Assembly: GCA_021733645.1 (NCBI GenBank)
Contig: JAHREJ010000002.1
Span: 84,593 to 148,592, forward strand
Length of the DNA: 64,000 nucleotides
From: Bacillus subtilis subsp. subtilis
Lineage (GTDB): Bacteria; Pseudomonadota; Gammaproteobacteria; Xanthomonadales; Xanthomonadaceae
Direction of reading: 5' to 3'
The notes beneath the pieces were generated by a model. It saw only the letters and a list, made by a program, of their open reading frames with translations, had not been told where the DNA came from and ran no database searches. This document shows, one piece after another, positions 57,354-64,000 of the stretch; within the stretch, counting starts at the first letter, position 1; the number at the start of each line of letters is the position of its first letter. Both the position numbers and the translations under genes were made by a program.

Positions 57354-57910
57354 CGCGGGGCCTCCTCGTCGCGCGGCAGCGGCGTGGCCGGTGCAGGGTC
57401 GGGATGAGGCAGCCGAGCAGGGCCGTCCTCCACCGGTGTCGCTGCAGGCGCGCGCGGCGCGGTGCCGTCGATGCCCGGCGGAGCCATCGCATCGCGGAGC
57501 TCCGGCTCCGGCTGCGGGTCAGGCGCCACCACATGCTGGGCCACGCTCGCTGGCGAACCCGGCGCGGGCCCGGTCATCACCGGCGCGTCGCTGGCCGCAG
57601 CGGCCACGTCTTCGCCCTGGCGTGCCACGTCCTGGCGCATCTGTTCGGCCTCGCGGCGCACCGCTTCACCGCTGGCGCGCAGTTGCGCCTCGGTGTCCTG
57701 CACCGACGACTGCACGTCGCGGAACTGGCGCTTGATTTCATCGGCGTGCAGTTCGCGTTCCAGCTCCTGCTTCACCGAATCCCATTGGGTGCGTGCACGG
57801 CGCACCCACAGGCCGGCAAAGCGTGCCGCCTTGGGCAGGCGCTCGGGGCCGAGCACAACCAGGGCCACTACCGCGATGACCAGCAGTTCACTGAATCCGA
57901 TATCGAACAC
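57350..57910 (-). CDS. tatB: Sec-independent protein translocase TatB
   Basis: A 186-residue Tat component. The N-terminal helix MFDIGFSELLVIAVVALVVL is followed by GPERLPKAARFAGLWVRR and an amphipathic helix, then a long charged and Pro/Ala-rich tail from about residue 100 that is probably unstructured. It forms the substrate-receptor complex with TatC. It is between tatA and tatC, with 15 bases from tatA and a 4-base overlap with tatC. Confidence 0.94.
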   Translation of the reverse strand: MFDIGFSELLVIAVVALVVLGPERLPKAARFAGLWVRRARTQWDSVKQELERELHADEIKRQFRDVQSSVQDTEAQLRASGEAVRREAEQMRQDVARQGEDVAAAASDAPVMTGPAPGSPASVAQHVVAPDPQPEPELRDAMAPPGIDGTAPRAPAATPVEDGPARLPHPDPAPATPLPRDEEAPR

Positions 57911-57925
57911 GCTCGAACGTCCCGA

Positions 57926-58153
57926 TCAGCGCGGATCGCGGTCGTGCTCGGTCTGCGACGTCGTCGTCGAGTCCTGCGGCCGGGAGGCGTCATTGAGCTG
58001 CGCCTTCGGCTTGTCCTCGTCGTGCATGCCCTTTTTGAATTCCTTGACGGCGCTGCCAAGGTCCTTGGCGCCGCTGGTCAGTTTCTTGGTGCCGAACACC
58101 AGCAGAACGATGACCAGCACGACCAACCAATGCCAGATGCTGAAACTGCCCAT
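57926..58153 (-). CDS. tatA: Sec-independent protein translocase TatA
   Basis: A 75-residue pore-forming Tat subunit: [20 protein letters not shown], then [20 protein letters not shown], the conserved amphipathic helix, and a short acidic/Gln-rich tail. It is the first gene of the tatABC operon on this strand; the SYLF gene upstream is separated by 75 bases. Confidence 0.96.
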   Translation of the reverse strand: MGSFSIWHWLVVLVIVLLVFGTKKLTSGAKDLGSAVKEFKKGMHDEDKPKAQLNDASRPQDSTTTSQTEHDRDPR

Positions 58154-58228
58154 GAGCCGCTCGCGTTACGTAGTGATCAGACAGTTGAGCATAGCGCACC
58201 GGGTGTAAGCCGGCGCGCGTGACGAAAG

Positions 58229-59128
58229 TCAGTTGCCGTCCAGCGATTCAGTGCGCACTTCACCTTCACCGACGGCCTGGAAGCCCTGCTGCGCGGCCGG
58301 CTGGGCCGGCGCAGGCTGCAGCGGTGCGGTGGTGGCCCCTGCCGCCGGTGCCTGTTCAGCCACCGGAGCGGCGGCCGGGGCGGCCGGGGCGGCCTTGCGG
58401 GCGGCCGGCGCGGGCGCGGCGCCGGCGGTGCCGCGCTTCTCGCGGGCGGTATAGGTGGCCTCTTCCAGGCGATCACGGAAGGCCACCACGTCGATCGACG
58501 GCGGCTCGCCCATGCGGCCTTCGAACACCATCCGCGGCGTCGTATTGCTGCCGTAGGCGTCCAGGTTGGCCGCATCGTCGATCTGCAGGATCGCACCGTC
58601 CAGCGCGACCCCGGCGAACAGGCCGCGGGCACGCGACCACGACCAGATTTCGGCCTTCAGCTGGCCGTCGGTGGCGGCGGCGGCATTACGCCCGACCGGA
58701 CCGGCGGCCACGCCGGCATCGGCGCCCAGGGTGAACTTGCCATTGACCAGATTGTCCAGGCTGCGGTCGTTGCGGAACACCAGCACCACATCGGACGACT
58801 GCACGCCGGCCTGGAAGCCGATGCTGCCGCCGGTGAGCTTCACAAACACCGGGTTGGACCAGCTGCCGTCGGCATTCTTGACCGACATCAGGCCATGCCC
58901 GCGACGCCCGCCAATCACCAGGCCCGCCTTGATCGTGTCGGGAATGACGACAATCGCACGGCCTTCGTCCAGCAGTTTGTCCGGAATGCCCTGCTCGGGG
59001 ATGTTCTGGATTTCATTGAGTACGCGCACCGCATTGCGGGCGCGCTGGTCTTCCTGTGGTCCGGCCATCGCCTGGGTGGACAGCAGCAGGCTGGCGGAGA
59101 TCAGCAGTACAAGGCTGAGGCGGCGCAT
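58229..59128 (-). CDS. SYLF (YSC84/DUF500) domain exported protein
   Basis: A 299-residue protein with a signal peptide (LSLVLLISASLLLSTQAMAG). The SYLF domain covers residues about 30-210, with the segments IPDKLLDEGRAIVVIPDTIK, GLVIGGRRGHGLMSV and GGSIGFQAGVQSSDVVLVF, known for binding phosphoinositides or other lipids in eukaryotes and of unknown role in bacteria. The C-terminal part is Ala/Pro-rich and probably flexible. It is followed downstream by tatA on the same strand but may have its own transcript. The start at 59128 (MRRLSLVLL) fits the signal peptide. Confidence 0.9.
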   Translation of the reverse strand: MRRLSLVLLISASLLLSTQAMAGPQEDQRARNAVRVLNEIQNIPEQGIPDKLLDEGRAIVVIPDTIKAGLVIGGRRGHGLMSVKNADGSWSNPVFVKLTGGSIGFQAGVQSSDVVLVFRNDRSLDNLVNGKFTLGADAGVAAGPVGRNAAAATDGQLKAEIWSWSRARGLFAGVALDGAILQIDDAANLDAYGSNTTPRMVFEGRMGEPPSIDVVAFRDRLEEATYTAREKRGTAGAAPAPAARKAAPAAPAAAPVAEQAPAAGATTAPLQPAPAQPAAQQGFQAVGEGEVRTESLDGN

Positions 59129-59316
59129 TGGGTGGGCTCCAGAAGTCGATCGCAACAAGATAGCGGTAGGTAGGACCATTGGTCGATACGCTTCCCGACG
59201 TTAGAAGCATTGCGATGAATCGGCAATGAGTGATGCCGCCTTTCAATATGCCGCATACATGGGTGTCATCGCTCAAATCCATCCCGCCAATCGCGCAGAC
59301 CTGCGAGAATGGGACC

Positions 59317-60279
59317 ATGCTCGACGCACCCGACACCGCCGTGCTGGCGGTCAATCTAGGCACGCCCGAGACGCCAACCGCCCCGGCGGTGCGTCGTTAC
59401 CTGGCTGAATTCCTCAGCGATCCGCGCGTGGTCGCCATCCCGCCGCTGCTGTGGAAGCCCTTGCTGTACGGGCTTATCCTGCCGCTGCGCAGTGGCCGCT
59501 CGGCCGCCAAGTACGCCCAGGTGTGGCTGCCCGACGGCTCGCCGCTGATGGTCTACACCCGCCAGTTGGCGCAGGCCATGCAGGTCTTGATGCCCAACCT
59601 GCGGGTCCGCCACGCGATGCGCTACGGCGCCCCGGCGCTGACCGCCGAGCTGGATCGGCTGGCCGCCGAGGGCATGCGCCGGATCGTGGTACTGCCGCTG
59701 TATCCGCAGTATTCCACCACCACCACCGCCTCGATCGAAGACCAGGTGCGCCACTGGCAGCCGCGCCACCCCGGAGTCACCGTCACCCTGGTGCGCGATT
59801 ACGCGGTGGATCCGGACTGGGTTGCCGCCGTGGCCGGCAGCATCCAGCAGGCATGGCAACAACACGGGCGTGGCGAGAAGCTGGTGTTCTCCTTCCACGG
59901 CATCCCACAGCGCCTGGCCGACGCCGGCGACCCGTACCCGCAGCGCTGCGAGGCGAGCGCACAGGCCATCGCGCAGGCACTGGGGCTGCCCGACGATGCC
60001 TGGCAACTCACCTACCAGTCGCGCTTTGGCCGCGAGAAGTGGCTGCAGCCGTATGCCGAACCCACCCTGTGGGCGATGGCCGAAAGCGGTGTGCGCCGCA
60101 TCGACGTGGTCTGCCCGGGCTTTGCCACCGACTGCCTGGAGACGCTGGAAGAAGTAGCGCTGGGGTTCACCGAAACCCTGGCCGTGCGCGGCGCGACGAT
60201 GCGCTACATCCCCTGCCTCAATGCGGCGCCCGAACACGCCCTGGCCTTGTCGCGGCTGTGCCTCGCGGCGCTGGCATGA
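59317..60279 (+). CDS. hemH: Ferrochelatase
   Basis: A 320-residue enzyme that inserts Fe2+ into protoporphyrin IX, the last step of haem synthesis. Features: [18 protein letters not shown] at the start, [15 protein letters not shown], the iron-binding histidine in [14 protein letters not shown], and the Glu in [17 protein letters not shown]. Length is normal. The start at 59317 ([10 protein letters not shown]) is preferred to the ATG 29 codons upstream. Its stop overlaps the start of the next gene (ATGA), so translation is coupled. Confidence 0.96.
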   Translation: MLDAPDTAVLAVNLGTPETPTAPAVRRYLAEFLSDPRVVAIPPLLWKPLLYGLILPLRSGRSAAKYAQVWLPDGSPLMVYTRQLAQAMQVLMPNLRVRHAMRYGAPALTAELDRLAAEGMRRIVVLPLYPQYSTTTTASIEDQVRHWQPRHPGVTVTLVRDYAVDPDWVAAVAGSIQQAWQQHGRGEKLVFSFHGIPQRLADAGDPYPQRCEASAQAIAQALGLPDDAWQLTYQSRFGREKWLQPYAEPTLWAMAESGVRRIDVVCPGFATDCLETLEEVALGFTETLAVRGATMRYIPCLNAAPEHALALSRLCLAALA

Positions 60280-61124
60280 CCCTGCAGCCGTTCTCGCTGC
60301 CGGTGGCCGGCAGCGTCGTGTCCGGCCTGCGCTCAGGTGTCGCCGGTGGCCAGCGGGTGCTCGCCCTGCATGGCTGGCTCGACAACGCGGCCAGCTTCGT
60401 GCCGCTGGCGGGGCAACTGCCGGATCTGGAGCTGGTTGCAATCGACCTGCCCGGCCACGGCCACAGCACCCACCTGCCGCCCGGCACGCAATACAACACG
60501 CCCGGTGCGATCTGCCATGTGCTCGACGTCGCCGATGCGTTGGGCTGGGACCACTTCGTGCTGCTTGGCCATTCGATGGGCGCCGGCATCGCCAGCCTCA
60601 CCGCGGCGGCGGCGCCGGAGCGCGTAGAGCGCCTGATCGCCATCGAAGCGCTCGGCGGCCTGCGCGGTCCCGAGAATGAAACCGCGCAACGCCTGCGCGA
60701 GCATGTGCGCGCGGCGCGTGCACTTCCCACGCGCAAGCTGCGCGTGTTTCCCGATCTGGCCGCACCGATCCGCGCACGCATGATGGCCAACCAGCTCAGC
60801 GAGCCGTGCGCACGCCTGCTGGTGGAACGGGGCGTCATGCCGGTCGAGGGCGGCTACAGCTGGTGCAGCGATCAACGCCTGATGCTGCCCACCGCCATGC
60901 GCCTGAGCGAAGCGCAGATCGACGACCTGCTGGGCGCGATCGAATGCCCCACCCAGGTGATCTACGCCACGCCAGCGCAGTCGTACTATCCCGAGCCGTT
61001 GCGCAGCCAGCGCATCGGCCTGTTGCGCGATGGCCGGCTGTCGGTGTTTCCCGGCACCCACCACCTGCACATGGAGCACCCGCAGCGGGTGGCCGAGGTG
61101 ATCGGCAGCTTCCTCGCCGGGTAA
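60276..61124 (+). CDS. Alpha/beta hydrolase
   Basis: A 282-residue alpha/beta hydrolase fold protein. The nucleophile elbow is [15 protein letters not shown], the oxyanion region is [18 protein letters not shown], and the catalytic His is probably in [18 protein letters not shown] near the C terminus. It starts inside the hemH stop codon, so it is made together with ferrochelatase; a link to haem is possible but not shown. Its substrate is unknown. Esterase or epoxide-hydrolase-like activity are the general possibilities. Confidence 0.88.
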   Translation: MTLQPFSLPVAGSVVSGLRSGVAGGQRVLALHGWLDNAASFVPLAGQLPDLELVAIDLPGHGHSTHLPPGTQYNTPGAICHVLDVADALGWDHFVLLGHSMGAGIASLTAAAAPERVERLIAIEALGGLRGPENETAQRLREHVRAARALPTRKLRVFPDLAAPIRARMMANQLSEPCARLLVERGVMPVEGGYSWCSDQRLMLPTAMRLSEAQIDDLLGAIECPTQVIYATPAQSYYPEPLRSQRIGLLRDGRLSVFPGTHHLHMEHPQRVAEVIGSFLAG

Positions 61125-61482
61125 CCCCCGCCGTGGCAGCGAGGCACTCAACTTTGGCCATGCGCGGCCGCTACCGATGAGGTAGGCCGGCGCATCCGGC
61201 CTGTGCCGTCGCTTGCTCCGCCGTCGCGAAGCCGCGCATCACCCCAGGCTTCCATGGAACGTCGCTGCAATGCCGCTTTGGCCGAGCCATCGCCCACAGG
61301 ACCGGGCCATGCCGGCGGTGCCCGCCACCGTCGACGCGGCCGTGCCGCGCATGCCGGGCCACCCCGCATGCCCCTCCTTTCGCCTCAACGCAGCGCCCAC
61401 CCCCCAACGGGTACCGGGCGCTTCTCGGCCTGCCCGCACCGATGCGGCGGGTTTCCCGTTTCCCGCCGATTCTGGAGTCTCC
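61125..61482. other. Leader region of the chemoreceptor gene
   Basis: About 358 bases with no convincing gene. Near the hydrolase end are REP-like palindromes (GGCCATGCGCGGCC, and AGGCCGGCGCATCCGGCCT at 61184-61202). A GGCGGG...CCCGCC hairpin at 61446-61467 sits just before the GGAG ribosome site (61474). No riboswitch class was recognised. Confidence 0.5.
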
Positions 61483-63219
61483 ATGTCCGCACTTCCGCTT
61501 ACCCCCGCCCGTCCGCCCGACGTTGCCCACGCCAATGTGGCCTACCTGCTGCTGGCCACCGCCCTGCTCGGCATCGCCTTGATCACCCTGGTGTGGCAGC
61601 AGCAGTGGTGGCCGCTGCTGCCGGTGGCGCTGGCCGCAGCGTTGTCATGCGCCCTGGCGCTGCGCCTGCGTCGGCAGGCACAGGCCGCCCAGCAGCTGGC
61701 CACGCGTGCCGCGGCCGGCGTCACCGAGGCGGCACGCCAGCAGGCACGCGACGCAGCGGCGCATGACGAGAACGCGCAGATCCGCCAGGCATTGGACGTG
61801 TCGCGCACCGCGATGATGATTGCCGACAACGACCATGTAATCCGCTACGTGAACCAATCCGTGGTGCGCCTGCTGCGCAACCAGCAAGCCAGCCTGCGCG
61901 AGGCCTTCCCTGACTTCGATGCCGAGCGCCTGGTCGGCAGCAGCATCCACCGTTTCCATGTAAATCCCGACCGCATCCGCGGCATCCTCAACACCCTGCA
62001 GCAGGTGCACCACGGACGGGTACGGATCGGCCCGGTGCATTTCGCCCAGGTGGTGACCCCGGTGTTCGATGCCCAGGGTGCGCGACTCGGGTTTGCCGTG
62101 GAATGGCACGACCGCACCGAGGAGCTGCAGCTGGAAACCGCCGTCGCCGACATCGTCGCCGCAGCGGCCAAGGGCGACCTGGACCGCCGCCTGCAGGTGG
62201 GCGTCAACGGCGGCAGCTTCCTGGACGGGCTGACGGCTGGCATCAACCAGCTGCTGGGGAGTGTCGGCAGCACCGTTGGCGAGGTGCGTCGCGTGCTGTC
62301 CGCGCTGGCACGCGGTGACCTGGACCAGCGCATGCAGGGGGACTACGAAGGCTCGTTCGCGGCGATGCAACGCGATGCCAACGCCACGGCCGCGCAGCTG
62401 ACCGTCATGGTCGAACGCATCAAGCAGTGCACCGGCTCGATTTCACTGGCCGCCAGCGAAATCGCGGCCGGCAACAACGATTTGTCCGAACGCACCGAGC
62501 GCCAGGCTGCGCATCTGGAAGAAACCGCCGCCTCGATGGAGGAACTCACCTCCACCGTGCGCCAGAACGCCGAACACGCCCGCCAGGCCAGCGCCCTGGC
62601 CACCGGCGCGCACGACGTGGCCGGGCGCGGCAGCGCGGTGGTCGGCCGGGTGGTTACCACCATGGACGCCATCCAGCTCGCTTCGCGGCGGATTGGCGAC
62701 ATCACCCGCGTCATCGACGGCATCGCCTTCCAGACCAACATCCTGGCGTTGAACGCCGCCGTCGAAGCCGCGCGTGCTGGCGACCAGGGCCGAGGCTTTG
62801 CGGTAGTGGCCAGTGAAGTGCGGACCCTGGCGCAGCGTTCGGCCGACGCTGCCAAGGAGATCAAGGGCCTGATTGATGCATCGGTGCAACAGGTTGCCGA
62901 CGGCGCCCGCTTGGCGCAGGACGCTGGGCAGACTATGGCCGAGATCGTCGGCAGCGTGTCTGCGGTCAGCGGCATCATGGCCGAGATCTCCTCAGCGTCG
63001 CAGGAGCAGGCCAGCGGTATCGACCAGGTCAACCAGACCGTGACGCAGATGGACGACGCCACCCAGCAGAACGCAGCATTGGTGGAAGAAGCCAGCGCCG
63101 CCGCCCGCCTGCTCGAGACACAGGCCGCCGAGCTCAGCGAGGCGGTCGCCGTGTTCCGGCACGGGCAGCGCCCGCAGCCGGCAGCACCCGCGCGACACGC
63201 GGATGCCGCAGTAGCCTGA
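61483..63219 (+). CDS. Methyl-accepting chemotaxis protein with a PAS domain
   Basis: A 578-residue chemoreceptor. Two close N-terminal helices ([18 protein letters not shown] and [18 protein letters not shown]) are followed, without a large periplasmic domain, by a PAS fold (residues about 105-215, with [20 protein letters not shown]), a HAMP-like region, and the signalling domain with the hairpin tip [20 protein letters not shown] and [20 protein letters not shown]. It therefore senses an internal or membrane signal such as redox state. A GGAG ribosome site lies 6 bases before the ATG. Aerotaxis-type sensing is inferred. Confidence 0.9.
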   Translation: MSALPLTPARPPDVAHANVAYLLLATALLGIALITLVWQQQWWPLLPVALAAALSCALALRLRRQAQAAQQLATRAAAGVTEAARQQARDAAAHDENAQIRQALDVSRTAMMIADNDHVIRYVNQSVVRLLRNQQASLREAFPDFDAERLVGSSIHRFHVNPDRIRGILNTLQQVHHGRVRIGPVHFAQVVTPVFDAQGARLGFAVEWHDRTEELQLETAVADIVAAAAKGDLDRRLQVGVNGGSFLDGLTAGINQLLGSVGSTVGEVRRVLSALARGDLDQRMQGDYEGSFAAMQRDANATAAQLTVMVERIKQCTGSISLAASEIAAGNNDLSERTERQAAHLEETAASMEELTSTVRQNAEHARQASALATGAHDVAGRGSAVVGRVVTTMDAIQLASRRIGDITRVIDGIAFQTNILALNAAVEAARAGDQGRGFAVVASEVRTLAQRSADAAKEIKGLIDASVQQVADGARLAQDAGQTMAEIVGSVSAVSGIMAEISSASQEQASGIDQVNQTVTQMDDATQQNAALVEEASAAARLLETQAAELSEAVAVFRHGQRPQPAAPARHADAAVA

Positions 63220-63299
63220 GCATGCAACGAGTAACCGCATCTGCGCACGAAGTTGCGCAGTGCGCAGTGCGCAGTGGCGCAGTATCAAAGCTGGAACAG

Positions 63300-63331
63300 C
63301 AACGGCGCCCGCGAGGGCGCCGTTCTTTTTT
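63300..63331 (+). terminator. Terminator of the chemoreceptor gene
   Basis: AACGGCGCCC and GGGCGCCGTT pair around GCGA, followed by C and a T6 run. It lies about 80 bases after the chemoreceptor stop. Confidence 0.85.
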
Positions 63332-63360
63332 GAGTAGCGCAACAGCCGCCGGAAACCCGG

Positions 63361-64000
63361 GTAGTGCCGAGCCATGCTCGGCAGAAGCACTACACGTAGA
63401 CCCGACCGCCCTCGCGAAGAGCAGCCGAGCATGGCTCGGCTCTACCAGAGCAGCGCCGGTTTCCGGACCGGATGGATCTCCCCATTGCCGACCACGCCCG
63501 GTAGTGCCGAGCCATGCTCGGCAGGAGCACTACACGTAAACCCGACCGCCGCCGCGGAGAGCAGCCGAGCATGGCTCGGCTCTACCAGAGCAGCGCCGGT
63601 TTCCGGAGAGGAAGGGGCTTCCCACAACCGACCACGCCCGGTAGTGCCGAGCCATGCTCGGCAGAAGCACTACACGTAAACCCGAACGCCGCCGCGAAGA
63701 GCAGCCGAGCATGGCTCGGCTCTACCAGAGCAGCGCCGGTTTCCGGGTAGGAAGCGGCTTCCCACAGCCGACCACGCCGGTAGTGCCGAGCCATGCTCGG
63801 CAGAAGCACTACACGTAGACCCGAACGCCTTCGCGAAGAGCAGCCGAGCATGGCTCGGCTCTACCAGAGCAGCGCCGGTTTCCGGACAGGAAGGGGCTCC
63901 CCACAGCCGACCACGCCGGTAGTGCCGAGCCATGCTCGGCAGAAGCACTACACGTAAACCCGAACGCCGCCGCGAAGAGCAGCCGAGCATGGCTCGGCTC
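63361..64000. repeat. Tandem array of SMAG dimers (five starts, cut by window end)
   Basis: Units begin at 63361, 63501, 63641, 63780 and 63919, a period of 139-140 bases. Each has a first palindrome (GTAGTGC, then core CGAGCCATGCTCGGC, then an outward-pairing GCACTAC) and a second, reversed one (CAGCCGAGCATGGCTCGG, then CTCTAC). The spacers are also conserved. Only a few bases differ between units, showing recent amplification. No gene lies in this stretch; short frames within it are artefacts. The array continues past the window edge. Confidence 0.9.

Noticed and set aside
63374..64000. Short frames such as MLGRSTTRKPDRR and MARLYQSSAGFR in the 63361-64000 array
   Set aside because: They come from the SMAG unit and repeat with it, so they are artefacts of the array.
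63361..64000. A CRISPR array
   Set aside because: The array repeats in whole units of about 140 bases with conserved spacers, and each repeat is palindromic; CRISPR has short repeats with unlike spacers and no cas genes are here.

Overview
The window is chromosomal DNA of a high-GC gammaproteobacterium, most likely Stenotrophomonas or a close relative in the Lysobacterales (Xanthomonadales). The clearest clue is the many small palindromes with a GTAG start and the core GCCGAGCCATGCTCGGC, which match the SMAG repeats described from Stenotrophomonas maltophilia. Protein families such as a CzcCBA exporter, an S46 dipeptidyl peptidase, a DcaP-like porin and TamAB fit that group. No rRNA, tRNA, phage, CRISPR array or transposase gene was seen, so this is mostly core genome with small accessory islands.

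Layout. 1-4000: the end of an AraC-type regulator, a universal stress protein, a maltose-type acetyltransferase and small membrane or unknown proteins. 4297-10371 (minus strand): uvrD, an FAD/NAD(P)-binding protein, cardiolipin synthase, and rpmG-rpmB for ribosomal proteins L33 and L28. 10677-12770: a GT1-type glycosyltransferase, a candidate small RNA, and an NYN-domain gene broken by a one-base frameshift. 12832-18729: a heavy-metal efflux operon (czcI-like, czcC, czcB, czcA). 18830-20614: a DUF885 peptidase-like protein. 20812-26661: the chromosome-partition and rsmG region; parA and parB are followed on the same strand by an HHH protein, a suppressor-of-fused protein, a nucleotide-sugar epimerase, a GT2 glycosyltransferase and a LAB_N membrane protein.

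26893-33524: a phosphopantetheinyl transferase, a GlsB-type membrane protein, exonuclease III, an aldehyde dehydrogenase, an MHS-type transporter and a DcaP-like porin. The last two may form one uptake route across both membranes. 33962-41158: an acetate module, acs plus a LuxR-type regulator and an SSS-type hybrid kinase that match the CrbR/CrbS pair. A manganese exporter gene (mntP) with its own yybP-ykoY riboswitch sits between regulator and kinase. 41253-49095: S46 peptidase and tamA-tamB. 49801-52805: glyQ-glyS. 52922-56504: an orphan GspE/PilB-type ATPase overlapping a glutamine amidotransferase gene, then a membrane protein. 56607-58153: tatABC. 58229-63219: SYLF-domain lipoprotein-like protein, hemH, an alpha/beta hydrolase and a PAS-type chemoreceptor. 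63361-64000: a tandem array of SMAG dimers that runs off the window.

The most unusual structure is a pair of about 365-bp composite repeats at 9533-9897 and 49372-49736. Each has two long hairpins. The stems of the two copies differ by matched (compensating) changes, while the 45- and 60-nt loops are nearly or fully identical but lie in opposite orientation in the two copies. Both copies lie just beyond a minus-strand intrinsic terminator. All functions are inferred from reading the sequence; no database search was run.
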